Origin: Bordetella flabilis
Lineage (GTDB): Bacteria > Pseudomonadota > Gammaproteobacteria > Burkholderiales > Burkholderiaceae_B
NCBI RefSeq assembly: GCF_001676725.1
Contig: NZ_CP016172.1
Span: 3,720,001 to 3,784,000, forward strand
Direction of reading: 5' to 3'
Length of the DNA stretch: 64,000 nucleotides
Shown here: in pieces, positions 6,796-15,423 of the stretch
Position numbering within the stretch: position 1 is the first letter of the stretch
How the letters are laid out: every line of letters starts with the position of its first letter
Made by a program: the position numbers and the translations under genes
Notes under the pieces: generated by a model
Seen by the model: only the letters and a program-made list of their open reading frames with translations
What the model was told of the DNA's origin: nothing
Databases searched by the model: none

Positions 6796-9700
6796 ATGTA
6801 CCCAAGCGACGACGACATCGAATACATCCCTGCCCCGGGCGCCGCGGCCGATATGGCGGCCATGCCCGACAGCGGCTTGCCGGAATACGCCGAACTGGCG
6901 TGCATGACGAATTTCACCTTCCTGCGCGGCGCATCGCACGCGGAAGAACTGGTGGAACGCGCGGCCCAGCTGGGCTACGCGGCGCTGGCCATTACCGACG
7001 AATGCTCGCTGGCGGGCGTGGTGCGCGCGCATGTGGAAGCCAGGGAACACAAGCTGCCCCTGATCATCGGCAGCCATTTCGAACTGGCGCGCGATGACGA
7101 CGTGCCCTTGCGCCTGATCCTGCTGGCGCAGACCCGCGAAGGCTACGGCAACCTTGCGGAATTGATCACCCTGGCGCGCACCGGCACGGCAAAGAAAGGC
7201 TCGTATCGCCTGACGCCATCTGACCTCGAACAGCCGCCGGTGGATTACGCCCATCTTCGCGGGATACCCGAATGCCTGGCCATCCTCGCCCCGCCGCACG
7301 GCATAACGGCCGGCCAGTTGGCCGCGCAGGCGCAATGGCTGGCGCGGGTCTTTCCCGAACGCGCCTGGATAGGCTTGAATCTGCAGCATCAATCCCGCGA
7401 CGACCTGCATCGCGGCGTGGTGGAAGACGCCGCAGTGGCCTGCGGACTGCCCGTGGCGGCGCTGGGCTGGGCCGAAATGCACGTGCGCTCGCGCAAGCCG
7501 CTGCATGACACGCTGACCGCCATACGCCTGGGCAAACCCGTGCATGAATGCGGCTATGCGCTGGCCGCCAATGCCGAACGGCATCTGCGCTCGCGCCTGC
7601 AACTGGCCCGCCTCTATCCGCCCGAGGCATTGCGCCAGACCCTGGACATCGCCCGCCGCTGCACGTTCAGCCTGGACGAGCTGCGCTATGAATATCCCGA
7701 TGAAATCGTTCCCCCCGGCATGACGCCGGCCTCCCACCTGCGGGCTGAAACCTATGCGGGCGTGCGGCGACGCTTCGGCGCGCAACCGCCGGCCAATGTG
7801 CTGGACCAGATCGAACGGGAATTGGCGCTGATCCAGGAACTGCACTACGAAGCCTATTTCCTGACGGTCTACGACATCGTGCGCTTTGCGCGATCGCAGG
7901 ACATCCTGTGCCAGGGACGCGGGTCGGCCGCCAACTCCGCGGTGTGCTACTGCCTGGGCATCACGGAAGTCGACCCCGCGCGCGGCAATACCTTGTTCGA
8001 ACGCTTCATCAGCAAGGAGCGCAACGAACCGCCCGACATCGACGTCGACTTCGAGCACCAGCGGCGCGAGGAAGTCATCCAGTACATCTACGAAAAGTAC
8101 GGCCGGCCACGGGCGGCGCTGACGGCGGTGGTCATTACCTACCGTCCGCGCAGCGTGCTGCGCGACACCGGCAAGGCGCTGGGCGTGGATCTTGCCATCG
8201 TGGACGCGGTGGCCAAGGCACATCAATGGTGGGACGATCGCGGCGGACTGCTGCGCAGCTTCGAAGGCTGCGGACTGGACCCTACTTCGCTCGTCGCGCG
8301 CCAGTGGGCGGCCCTGGCCACGCAGTTGATGGGCTTTCCCCGCCATTTGTCGCAGCATCCCGGTGGCTTCGTCATCGCGCGCGGCAAGCTGTCGCGCCTG
8401 GTACCCATCGAAAACGCGGCCATGCCGGGCCGCAGCGTGGTGCAGTGGGACAAGGACGACCTGGACGCGATGCGGCTGCTCAAGGTCGACGTGCTGGCGC
8501 TGGGCATGCTGTCGGTAATACGCCGCGCGCTCGACCTCGCCTCGCAGCGGCGCGGCCAGCCGTTTGCCATGCAGGACATTCCGCCGGACGACAAGGCCAC
8601 CTACGACATGATCTGCGAGGCCGACACCGTCGGTGTATTCCAGATCGAATCGCGGGCGCAGATGACCATGCTGCCGCGGCTGAAGCCGCGCGTGTACTAC
8701 GACCTGGTGGTGGAGGTGGCCATCGTGCGGCCGGGACCGATCCAGGGCGGCATGGTGCATCCCTACCTGCGCAGGCGCCAGGGACTCGAACCGGTCACCT
8801 ACCCCAGCGGCAAAGTGCGCACGGTGCTGGAACGGACGATGGGCGTGCCCATCTTCCAGGAGCAGGTCATGCAGATCGCCATGGTGGCGGCGGGGTTCAC
8901 GGGGGGCGAGGCCGACGAGCTGCGCCGCGCCATGGCGGCCTGGCGGCGCAAGGGCGGCGTCGACAAGTTCCGCGTCAAGCTGGTGGGCGGCATGCTGGCC
9001 CACGGCTATACCAAGGAATTCGCCGAGGCAATCTTCCGGCAGGTGGAAGGCTTTGGCGAGTACGGCTTTCCGGAAAGCCACGCCGCCAGTTTCGCGCTGC
9101 TGGCCTATAACAGTTCCTGGCTCAAGCGCCACGAACCCGAAGCCTTCCTGGCGGCGCTGCTGAACTCCCAGCCCATGGGGTTCTATGCACCGGCGCAATT
9201 GATCCAGGATGCGCGCCGCCACGATGTGCGCGTCCTGCCGGTGGATGCCTGCGCCAGCGAGTGGGAAAGCATCCTGGACTTCAGCCACGGCCCGCGCCCG
9301 GCGGTGCGGCTCGGAATGAGCCTGGTCAAGGGCATGTCGCAGGCCGTGGCCGAGCGTATCGTGGCCGCGCGCACGCAACAGCCTTTTGCCCATACCACCG
9401 ACCTGGCGCGGCGTGCCGACCTCCGCCGGCATGACCTCGATGCGCTGGCCGCCGCCGATGCCTTGCTGACCCTGGCCGGCCATCGCCGACAGGCGCGCTG
9501 GGAAGCCGCCGCCGGGGCGCCGGCCAAGGGCCTGCTGCGCGATGCCCCCATCCTGGAGTCCGACAGCCCCCAACTGCCCGCGCCCACCGAAGGACAGACC
9601 ATCTCCGACGACTACCGCTCGCTGCAATTCACGCTGCACCGCCATCCCCTGGCGCTGCTGCGGGACAAGCTGAAGGCGCGGCGGTTCGAAACCGCGGAAA

Positions 9701-10005
9701 CGTTGAACGGCTACCCCGACCGGCGCGTGGCACGCGCCTGCGGGCTGGTCACCGTGCGCCAGCGGCCGGGCACATCCAACGGCACCATCTTCGTTTCCAT
9801 CGAGGACGAAACCGGCGCGGTCAACGTGGTCGTGCGGCCGGAACTCATCGAGCGGCAGCGCAAGGAATTGCTGGGCGCGACATTGCTGGGCGTCTATGGC
9901 ACCTGGCAGAACGTCAGCAATGTGCGCCACCTGATCGCGGCCCGCCTGGTCGACCTGACGCCGCTGCTGGGAAAACTGTCGATCGGCAGCCGGGATTTCC
10001 ATTGA
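6796..10005 (+). CDS. dnaE2: Error-prone DNA polymerase DnaE2 (ImuC)
   Basis: A 1069-residue C-family polymerase alpha subunit, normal length for DnaE2. The N-terminal PHP domain begins at about residue 34 (CMTNFTFLRGASH). The catalytic aspartates lie in PDIDVDFEHQRREEV (D414, D416, D418). The GRGSAANS motif just before them and a C-terminal OB domain (around 980-1040) complete the family layout. It performs SOS-induced mutagenic bypass with ImuA and ImuB. The start follows the imuB stop by 6 bases with no strong ribosome binding site, which suggests translational coupling. Confidence 0.95.
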   Translation: MYPSDDDIEYIPAPGAAADMAAMPDSGLPEYAELACMTNFTFLRGASHAEELVERAAQLGYAALAITDECSLAGVVRAHVEAREHKLPLIIGSHFELARDDDVPLRLILLAQTREGYGNLAELITLARTGTAKKGSYRLTPSDLEQPPVDYAHLRGIPECLAILAPPHGITAGQLAAQAQWLARVFPERAWIGLNLQHQSRDDLHRGVVEDAAVACGLPVAALGWAEMHVRSRKPLHDTLTAIRLGKPVHECGYALAANAERHLRSRLQLARLYPPEALRQTLDIARRCTFSLDELRYEYPDEIVPPGMTPASHLRAETYAGVRRRFGAQPPANVLDQIERELALIQELHYEAYFLTVYDIVRFARSQDILCQGRGSAANSAVCYCLGITEVDPARGNTLFERFISKERNEPPDIDVDFEHQRREEVIQYIYEKYGRPRAALTAVVITYRPRSVLRDTGKALGVDLAIVDAVAKAHQWWDDRGGLLRSFEGCGLDPTSLVARQWAALATQLMGFPRHLSQHPGGFVIARGKLSRLVPIENAAMPGRSVVQWDKDDLDAMRLLKVDVLALGMLSVIRRALDLASQRRGQPFAMQDIPPDDKATYDMICEADTVGVFQIESRAQMTMLPRLKPRVYYDLVVEVAIVRPGPIQGGMVHPYLRRRQGLEPVTYPSGKVRTVLERTMGVPIFQEQVMQIAMVAAGFTGGEADELRRAMAAWRRKGGVDKFRVKLVGGMLAHGYTKEFAEAIFRQVEGFGEYGFPESHAASFALLAYNSSWLKRHEPEAFLAALLNSQPMGFYAPAQLIQDARRHDVRVLPVDACASEWESILDFSHGPRPAVRLGMSLVKGMSQAVAERIVAARTQQPFAHTTDLARRADLRRHDLDALAAADALLTLAGHRRQARWEAAAGAPAKGLLRDAPILESDSPQLPAPTEGQTISDDYRSLQFTLHRHPLALLRDKLKARRFETAETLNGYPDRRVARACGLVTVRQRPGTSNGTIFVSIEDETGAVNVVVRPELIERQRKELLGATLLGVYGTWQNVSNVRHLIAARLVDLTPLLGKLSIGSRDFH

Positions 10006-10137
10006 TGTCCGGCACTTCCCATTGGCGTCGGGCATCCCGGCGCCCTGCATGCACGGCCCGGATAACGAAGCCAGGCATCCCCGCGCCATGCATACCCGCA
10101 CGGCGCGCATGCCCCCGACTGGCAATAACCACTAGTA

Positions 10138-11460
10138 CTACAGGTCCGCCGCGCGCGCCGCCAGGCGGCGGTTGCCCTGGCTGGCCGGCTTGAGCGCCAT
10201 GCGCTCGGCGGTCAGGGCCTTGGCCAGGTTGCGCGCGCCGTCGCGCAGCGCGGCTTCGATCAGCGTCAACACCAGCACGTCGCGCTGGGCATGGCTGCCG
10301 CCGAAGCGATGCGTGATCAGCCGCAGATCGCGCAGCAGCGCCACCGTGCGGCCATAGTCCTCCTGCACGAAGGCCAACAGGGCATGGGCCACGGGAAGCC
10401 CGATTTCGCGCGTCATCATGGCGTTGGTCCCTGCGCCTTGCGCGGCGGCCTCCATCGTTTCGATCAGGGCGCGCGCCGCCTGGCTGTCGCCCGCGCCGAG
10501 GTAGGCCATCAGGGCATGTACATCATTGAACGCGTAGTACCCCGCGCCGCCGCGTGCCTGCCACACGCCGGCCAGATCGCGCCACCTCGGCGTGACGTCC
10601 AGCCCGCGCAACATCAAGCGCCACAACATCGCCGAAGCGTCGATCAGGTCCAGCACCTGGCCCGCTGCCTCCTCGCGCAGACGCTGGTCGTACATCGCCA
10701 GCACCTGCTGCACCTCGTCGTGGTCCAGGTGAAACAAAGCCAGGTGCCACCAGTTGTGCACCGCCATCATGTTGTCCGACGCCCAATCGTCGCGCCGCGA
10801 GGTCAGCCATGCAATCCCATCGTCGATGCGGCCCTGCATTTCCATCACATGGGCCACGGCGTGTATGGCCCAGGGGTCGCGCCGGTTCATGTCGAGCGCA
10901 CGGCGACCCTGGGCCTCGGCCTCTTCATACAGATTGGTTTCCTCCAGGCCGAACGCATGCATGCCCAGCACATAGCCGAAGTCCGGCATGCGGATGTCCC
11001 AGGCCGGCAAAATACCGGCCACGCGGTCGCGCAACATGGCGGAGCGCCCCAGCAGGAAATCGCCGATATGGCCCACCTGCAGCGCCAGGGTGTCGCGCGG
11101 ATGGTCGATCAGGATGTCCGCATAGCGCCGCAGCGACATCTCCAGGTCGCCATCCAGCCAGGCGCGGGCCGCGGCGGTATGCCGGCGTTCGCGCTCATTG
11201 GCGATGGCATGCAGGCTTTCCGCGGCCTGTACGCTTTCGCGCAGCATGGGCTCGACGCACTTGTCGCTGGCGGTGATCATCATGCCGGCGCGCATGACAT
11301 GGCCCATCACGAAGGCCGGATCCTCGGCCAGGGCCGCATCGATGACGCCAAGCGGATCGCCGTAGTACCCATGCAGCAGCGACTGGGCCGCTTCATAACG
11401 TTCGAGCGAGCGCGGATTATGGGTGGAGACGGGGTTGCCCCGCGAGTCGGTCAGCGCCAT
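10138..11460 (-). CDS. Tetratricopeptide-repeat protein, TTC38-like
   Basis: A 440-residue soluble protein made of helical repeats, with no signal peptide. Features such as MHAFGLEETNLYEEAEAQGRRAL, RDPWAIHAVAHVMEMQGR and HNWWHLALFHLD match the bacterial TTC38-like TPR family. No enzymatic motif is visible and its role is unknown. The ATG at 11460 is chosen because AGGGGGAA lies just upstream; an ATG at 11523 would add 21 unconserved residues. It is convergent to dnaE2 and probably an independent gene. Confidence 0.8.
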   Translation of the reverse strand: MALTDSRGNPVSTHNPRSLERYEAAQSLLHGYYGDPLGVIDAALAEDPAFVMGHVMRAGMMITASDKCVEPMLRESVQAAESLHAIANERERRHTAAARAWLDGDLEMSLRRYADILIDHPRDTLALQVGHIGDFLLGRSAMLRDRVAGILPAWDIRMPDFGYVLGMHAFGLEETNLYEEAEAQGRRALDMNRRDPWAIHAVAHVMEMQGRIDDGIAWLTSRRDDWASDNMMAVHNWWHLALFHLDHDEVQQVLAMYDQRLREEAAGQVLDLIDASAMLWRLMLRGLDVTPRWRDLAGVWQARGGAGYYAFNDVHALMAYLGAGDSQAARALIETMEAAAQGAGTNAMMTREIGLPVAHALLAFVQEDYGRTVALLRDLRLITHRFGGSHAQRDVLVLTLIEAALRDGARNLAKALTAERMALKPASQGNRRLAARAADL

Positions 11461-11701
11461 GGCGTTCCCCCTGATCGACGGGCCCACACCGAGGACGGCG
11501 GGCCATCCGGAGGATGACAGCATGGTTTGTCGCCGGCCGCAATATCGATAAGGCTTAGTCCCGGTCTACACCTTGATGAATGCTCAAGCACGAGCCCCAG
11601 GGCACAGCAATTGCTGCCCACCCGTGCGGACTCGTTCCGCCCTATATATCCGCCGTTTGGTGTTCACTTTGGCGGCAATGTCCATGCATGAGGAGCCCGT
11701 A

Positions 11702-11902
11702 ATGAACCAGCAATCCAACCAGCAGGGCCAACGCCAACAAGACCAGCAAAAACAGCAAGATCAACAGGGCCAGCAAGGCCAGCAGCCCAACCAGAACCAA
11801 CAGCGTTCGCAACAGCAGCAGCAGCAGCAGCAGAACCGTCCCGGCCAGCAGCAAGGGGGCCAGCGTCCGGGCCAGGAGTCCGGATCCGGTCAGAAACGCT
11901 AG
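11702..11902 (+). CDS. Small glutamine-rich disordered protein
   Basis: A 66-residue product that is almost half glutamine, with Asn, Gly, Ser and Pro filling the rest and a (CAG)7 run at 11813-11833. It has no hydrophobic segment, signal peptide or cysteine, so it should be soluble and intrinsically disordered. AGGAG at 11691-11695 stands 6 bases from the ATG, and an intrinsic terminator follows, which together support a real short gene. I recognise no family. The frame is also open upstream from 11573, but that part has no ribosome binding site. Confidence 0.65.
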   Translation: MNQQSNQQGQRQQDQQKQQDQQGQQGQQPNQNQQRSQQQQQQQQNRPGQQQGGQRPGQESGSGQKR

Positions 11903-11919
11903 GCTGGCGCCCGCGTTGC

Positions 11920-11945
11920 GCAAGGTCCGCCCCGGCGGACCTTGC
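11920..11945. terminator. GC-rich hairpin after the Gln-rich gene
   Basis: GCAAGGTCCGCC (11920-11931) pairs perfectly with GGCGGACCTTGC (11934-11945), starting 17 bases after the stop codon. No T run follows, so it may stabilise the 3' end rather than terminate. Confidence 0.5.
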
Positions 11946-12005
11946 TGGAAACCCCGCTGAGCAGGAGCCCGACCTGCCTTGTCTTGCGCGCCTCTTCGCG
12001 CAATA

Positions 12006-12030
12006 CCGCCCTCCCCGCGAGGGCGGTTTT
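12006..12030 (+). terminator. Intrinsic terminator
   Basis: CCGCCCTC (12006-12013) pairs with GAGGGCGG (12019-12026) across a 5-base loop and is followed by TTTT. It faces plus-strand transcription and probably ends the Gln-rich protein transcript before the convergent dadA gene. Confidence 0.75.
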
Positions 12031-12085
12031 CATCCACCTTTCGATGTACGCGCCTTTACACCGGCGGTAAGTTTTGCGTCCCGCG

Positions 12086-13333
12086 TCAGGAGGGCAGGAA
12101 CGGGGTCGCCGCGATTGGGGTGGGGAGTCCCTTCATCTGTGCGGTCAGCAGGGCCGCACTGCCGCAGGCCAGCGTGAATCCCAGCGCCCCTTGGCCCAGA
12201 TTCATCCACAGATTGCCGGCCGCCCGGCTCGGGCCGATCCAGGGCTTGCCGCCAGGCGTCGCCGGGCGCAAGCCGGCCCATGGGACGGCGGCATCCAGGT
12301 CGAGGTTCGGAAAGACCTCGCGAACCTGCCGCTTCAGCAGCCCGATGCGCCGTTCGTCGATGCCGGCATCGCCGCCTATGTCCACCATCGCCGCCATGCG
12401 CAGCACCGGCCCCACGCGCGCATAGACGATGCGGCGCTCGTAGTCCGTCACGCTGATGGTCGGCCCGGTGTCCTCATTCCCATGCAGCGGTACGCTCAGG
12501 CTGTACCCCTTCAGCCCATAGAGGGGGACATCCTGTCCCAGCGGCCGCAGCAGCGCGCGGCTGCCCATGCCGGACGCCACCACGAAGGCATCGGCCTCGA
12601 TATCGCCCGCCGGTGTCTGGGCGGCGACGATGGCCGCGCCGCGGCGCTTCAGCGCGGAAACCGGTGTGCTCATCCTTGCCTGCGTGTTGGGCAACCGTGC
12701 AAAACGCTCGAACAGGCCCTCGGTGAAGCGCAGGCAGTCTCCCACCTCTTCCCCCGGGGTGTAGACCGCCCCGGCCAGCCTCGGGCCCATGCCCGCCAGG
12801 GCCGGCTCCAGTTCCAGCGTTTCGGCGGCCGTCAGCACCCGTTGCTCGGCGCCATGGCGCGCCTGGTATGCCACGAAGGCCCGCGCCTTTTCCAGTAGCA
12901 CGGCGCTGCGGTACGCGATGAGCTTGCCGTTACGCATATGCCCGAAGGACAGCGGCTCCTGCTCCAGCAGCGCATGGAGGACGTCCCGGCTCAGGTACGA
13001 CAAGGTCAGCATCTCCGCCGTGGACTTGCGCGACACAGCGGCGCGGCAGGCCATGGCGAAGCCCAGGCACCAACGCCATTGGTGCGGGTCCAGGCGCGGC
13101 CGGAAACGCAGGGGCGAATCCTCGCGCAGCAGCCATGCGGGAACGCTGGGCAGCACGCCCGGGCCCGCCAGCGGCGCCACATAGCTATAGCTCAGTTGGC
13201 CGCCGTTGGCGTAGCTGGTCGCTTCACCCGGACGCGGCCGGGCGTCCACCAGGGTTACCTCATATCCCTGGCGCGCCAGGAAATAGGCGGAGGTCACGCC
13301 GACGACGCCCGCCCCGATTACGCACACGCGCAT
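12086..13333 (-). CDS. dadA: D-amino-acid dehydrogenase small-subunit family protein (DadA-like)
   Basis: A 415-residue FAD-dependent dehydrogenase. The first residues form the FAD-binding beta strand (MRVCVIGAGVVGVTSAYFLA), and TSYANGGQLSYSYVAPLA is the characteristic DadA stretch. The C-terminal WAGLRPATPGGKPWIGP and NLGQGALGFTLACGSA complete the fold. It oxidises D-amino acids at the inner membrane, passing electrons to quinone. The ATG at 13333 starts the conserved strand; a longer frame upstream is not conserved. It is divergent from a LysR regulator with two matching operator-like sites between them, and no alanine racemase gene is adjacent. Its substrate may differ from D-alanine. Confidence 0.85.
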   Translation of the reverse strand: MRVCVIGAGVVGVTSAYFLARQGYEVTLVDARPRPGEATSYANGGQLSYSYVAPLAGPGVLPSVPAWLLREDSPLRFRPRLDPHQWRWCLGFAMACRAAVSRKSTAEMLTLSYLSRDVLHALLEQEPLSFGHMRNGKLIAYRSAVLLEKARAFVAYQARHGAEQRVLTAAETLELEPALAGMGPRLAGAVYTPGEEVGDCLRFTEGLFERFARLPNTQARMSTPVSALKRRGAAIVAAQTPAGDIEADAFVVASGMGSRALLRPLGQDVPLYGLKGYSLSVPLHGNEDTGPTISVTDYERRIVYARVGPVLRMAAMVDIGGDAGIDERRIGLLKRQVREVFPNLDLDAAVPWAGLRPATPGGKPWIGPSRAAGNLWMNLGQGALGFTLACGSAALLTAQMKGLPTPIAATPFLPS

Positions 13334-13412
13334 CACATCGCCCCGAAAAGTCGCATGGGCGAATTCTGGACGCCCGCAACCATCCGGACAAATGCCAAAC
13401 CCGAGGTAAGCC

Positions 13413-13494
13413 ATAACCACAGGCTATATCTTCACTCACAAATCAGCCCGCTCCTCTCGATAAAGGCGGATCATCCGGTATAACCTACGGCTAT
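13413..13494. promoter_or_regulatory. Two LysR-type boxes in the dadA/lysR divergent region
   Basis: The sequence ATAACC-N3-GGCTAT occurs twice, at 13413-13427 and 13480-13494, 67 bp apart. It is a near-perfect inverted repeat and contains the T-N11-A core of LysR-type sites. One copy lies 80 bases from the dadA start, the other 26 bases from the regulator start. Confidence 0.7.
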
Positions 13495-13519
13495 TCCCAT
13501 TGTTCGAGGAGCGGCGGCC

Positions 13520-14410
13520 ATGCGCCTGCGCCATATCGAATTGTTCGAGGCCATCCGCGCCACCGGTTCGCTCAGCCGCGCCGCCCAGGCGCTGCACATT
13601 TCGCAGCCTGCGGCCAGCAAGATGCTGGCGCACGCCGAAGCGCAGGTCGGTTTCCGCCTGTTCGAGCGGGTCAAGGGGCGCCTGCGCGCCACCCGCGAAG
13701 CGGAGATCCTGGCGCCAGACATCGCCCGCCTGTCGCGCGACCTGGAAAGCGTGCGCAAACTGGCCGCCAATCTGCGCCATCATCCGCACGGGCATCTGCG
13801 CATCGGTTGCGCGCCCAGCCTGGGACTGGGGATCGTGCCGCGCGCCGCCGGCATCAGCCGCGCCAGGCAGCCGGACATTACGTTCAGCCTGCAGACGCAT
13901 CACACCGGCGAACTCGTCGCCGGGCTGCTGGCCCGCGAGATCGATATGGCGGTTACCTACGAACCGCCTGCCCACCCCGGCATTGCGCGTATCGACCTGG
14001 ACCGGTCCGAGATGGTCTATGTCAGCCAGGACCCGGGCACTGCCGCCATGCCGCTTGGCAGCGTACGGCCCGAGCGGCTGATCGCGATGGACCCGCGCGA
14101 TCCGCTCGGCAGCCTGCTGCAAACCGCGCTGGCCGACCATGGCGTGGGCATGGAGACGGCCCTGCAGGTGCAGACCCACTATATGGCGTGCGCGATGGTG
14201 GAAGCAGGCTGCGGCGATGCGATCGTGGATGCCTACAGCGCGCATGGCATTTCGCGCCCGGCGCTGTCCGTACGGCGCCTGGAGCCACCCGTGTATTTCC
14301 AGATCGGCGCGCTGGTGCACGCCGATGACCCGATGTCGGCCCTGCACCACGGTTTCGTCGAGTGCCTGCGCCTGGCCTGCGCCGAAGTGGCCCGGGCGCT
14401 GGCGCCTTGA
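13520..14410 (+). CDS. LysR-family transcriptional regulator (probable regulator of dadA)
   Basis: A 296-residue regulator with the N-terminal LysR helix-turn-helix (RHIELFEAIRATGSLSRAA, then ALHISQPAASKMLAHAE) and a periplasmic-binding-type effector domain from about residue 90. It is divergent from dadA with two T-N11-A boxes between them, so it probably activates dadA and represses itself. Its last twelve residues are copied, with small changes, in the tandem repeat that follows the stop codon. The ligand is not evident, though an amino acid is likely from context. Confidence 0.9.
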   Translation: MRLRHIELFEAIRATGSLSRAAQALHISQPAASKMLAHAEAQVGFRLFERVKGRLRATREAEILAPDIARLSRDLESVRKLAANLRHHPHGHLRIGCAPSLGLGIVPRAAGISRARQPDITFSLQTHHTGELVAGLLAREIDMAVTYEPPAHPGIARIDLDRSEMVYVSQDPGTAAMPLGSVRPERLIAMDPRDPLGSLLQTALADHGVGMETALQVQTHYMACAMVEAGCGDAIVDAYSAHGISRPALSVRRLEPPVYFQIGALVHADDPMSALHHGFVECLRLACAEVARALAP

Positions 14411-14534
14411 ACCTGGCATGCGCCGAACTGGTCCGAACCCTGGCACCTTGAACCTGGCATGCGCCGAACTGGTCCGAACCCTGGCACCTTGAACCTGGCA
14501 TGCGCCGAACTGGTCCGGACGCTGGCGCCCTGAA
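14371..14534. repeat. 41-bp tandem repeat derived from the 3' end of the LysR gene
   Basis: A unit with exactly 41-bp period begins inside the last 34 bases of the LysR gene (14371-14404). It continues as units starting at 14405, 14446 and 14487, with a fourth beginning at 14528 that quickly diverges. The first two units after the gene are nearly identical. Read in its own frame each unit spells LACAELVRTLAP followed by a stop, against LACAEVARALAP at the gene end, showing the source. Confidence 0.92.
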
Positions 14535-14554
14535 GCCCGGCGCGCCGCGGCGGG

Positions 14555-15301
14555 TCAGGACCAGCGCCACGCAGCGTCGACGCGGGGCAACGCCGCCTCC
14601 GGCCCCGCACGCCATGCCGGCACGGCAGGATCGTGTGGCGGCGCAGCCGCGGGGCGGCTCGAACCGGCGGCCGCCTCGCCCGCCATACCGGCGTGCCCGG
14701 TTCCTTCCTGCGGGGCGCAACTGACCACACTCACCACCCAGGTGCCATCGAGCACCGCCGCATAGGCTTGCCAGGGCCCGTCGGGAGCACGCAAGCGCCA
14801 GCCGCCCGGCTCGCCCGACGGGTCGCCCGACGGCAGCAAGCCCACGGCGCGCATATCCGCTGGAAAGCGCAGGCCGGCCGCCTTGATGAAAGCCTCCTTC
14901 AACGTCCACAACAGGTAGAACAAGCGCGGCCGGGTGGCGGCGTCGCACGCCGCCACGGCGGCCTGTTCTTCGGCCGTGCAGCACCATTGCGCCAAGGCGG
15001 CGAAATCGCGCGGCCGCATGGATTCCAGGTCCACGCCCACACGCCACCCCGCGGGGGCCAGGGCCGCCACGGCGTGGCCCTGGGAGTGGGCAAGCGACAG
15101 GGCCGGGTCGGCGCCCCGCGGCCAGGCCGCCAAGGCCTCCGACAGCAGTGCGCGGCTGACCTGCCAGTCCCGCTCGGCGCGCGGCGATCGCGGGGCCCGG
15201 GCGCGCGCCACGTCGTCGGCACGCAAGCGGTCCTGCCGATAGTGGCGCGCGGCCACGGGCGTGGCCCACCACGAAAAAAGCGCCGCATCCTCCTTGGGCA
15301 T
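14555..15301 (-). CDS. 4'-phosphopantetheinyl transferase of the aryl polyene cluster
   Basis: A 248-residue member of the Sfp/AcpT superfamily. The GVDLES motif (magnesium-binding) and LWTLKEAFIKAAG are the two family signatures. It should attach the phosphopantetheine arm to the two ACPs encoded at 17028 and 17307. It is divergent from apeC with a 122-base control region. The ATG at 15301, preceded by AGGCGG, is chosen; the frame is open further upstream into the promoter region without similarity. The C-terminal 35 residues are Ala/Pro-rich and variable. Confidence 0.88.
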   Translation of the reverse strand: MPKEDAALFSWWATPVAARHYRQDRLRADDVARARAPRSPRAERDWQVSRALLSEALAAWPRGADPALSLAHSQGHAVAALAPAGWRVGVDLESMRPRDFAALAQWCCTAEEQAAVAACDAATRPRLFYLLWTLKEAFIKAAGLRFPADMRAVGLLPSGDPSGEPGGWRLRAPDGPWQAYAAVLDGTWVVSVVSCAPQEGTGHAGMAGEAAAGSSRPAAAPPHDPAVPAWRAGPEAALPRVDAAWRWS

Positions 15302-15330
15302 GCCGCCTATCCTTACAAAGTGCTGAATAA

Positions 15331-15344
15331 TCGTTTTAAAACGA
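15331..15344. promoter_or_regulatory. 14-bp palindrome in the APE divergent promoter region
   Basis: TCGTTTTAAAACGA is perfectly self-complementary and lies midway between the divergent phosphopantetheinyl transferase gene and apeC. It is a good candidate operator for a regulator of the pigment cluster, although no regulator gene is linked. Confidence 0.55.
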
Positions 15345-15423
15345 CGAAAACGCGTCGCAAAGCGCCCATAAACCATACCAAGAAAGCCTGTAGTCAGCCT
15401 CGGCGGACGGTACACTTCCGCGC

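Noticed and set aside
4659..10005. Horizontal acquisition of the mutagenesis cassette
   Set aside because: Base composition and codon use match the neighbours, and no integrase, repeat or tRNA borders it.
6163..10125. A 1320-codon open frame on the minus strand opposite imuB and dnaE2
   Set aside because: It is His/Gln/Arg-rich without any domain, and lies exactly antisense to a well supported polymerase gene; it is a GC-bias shadow.
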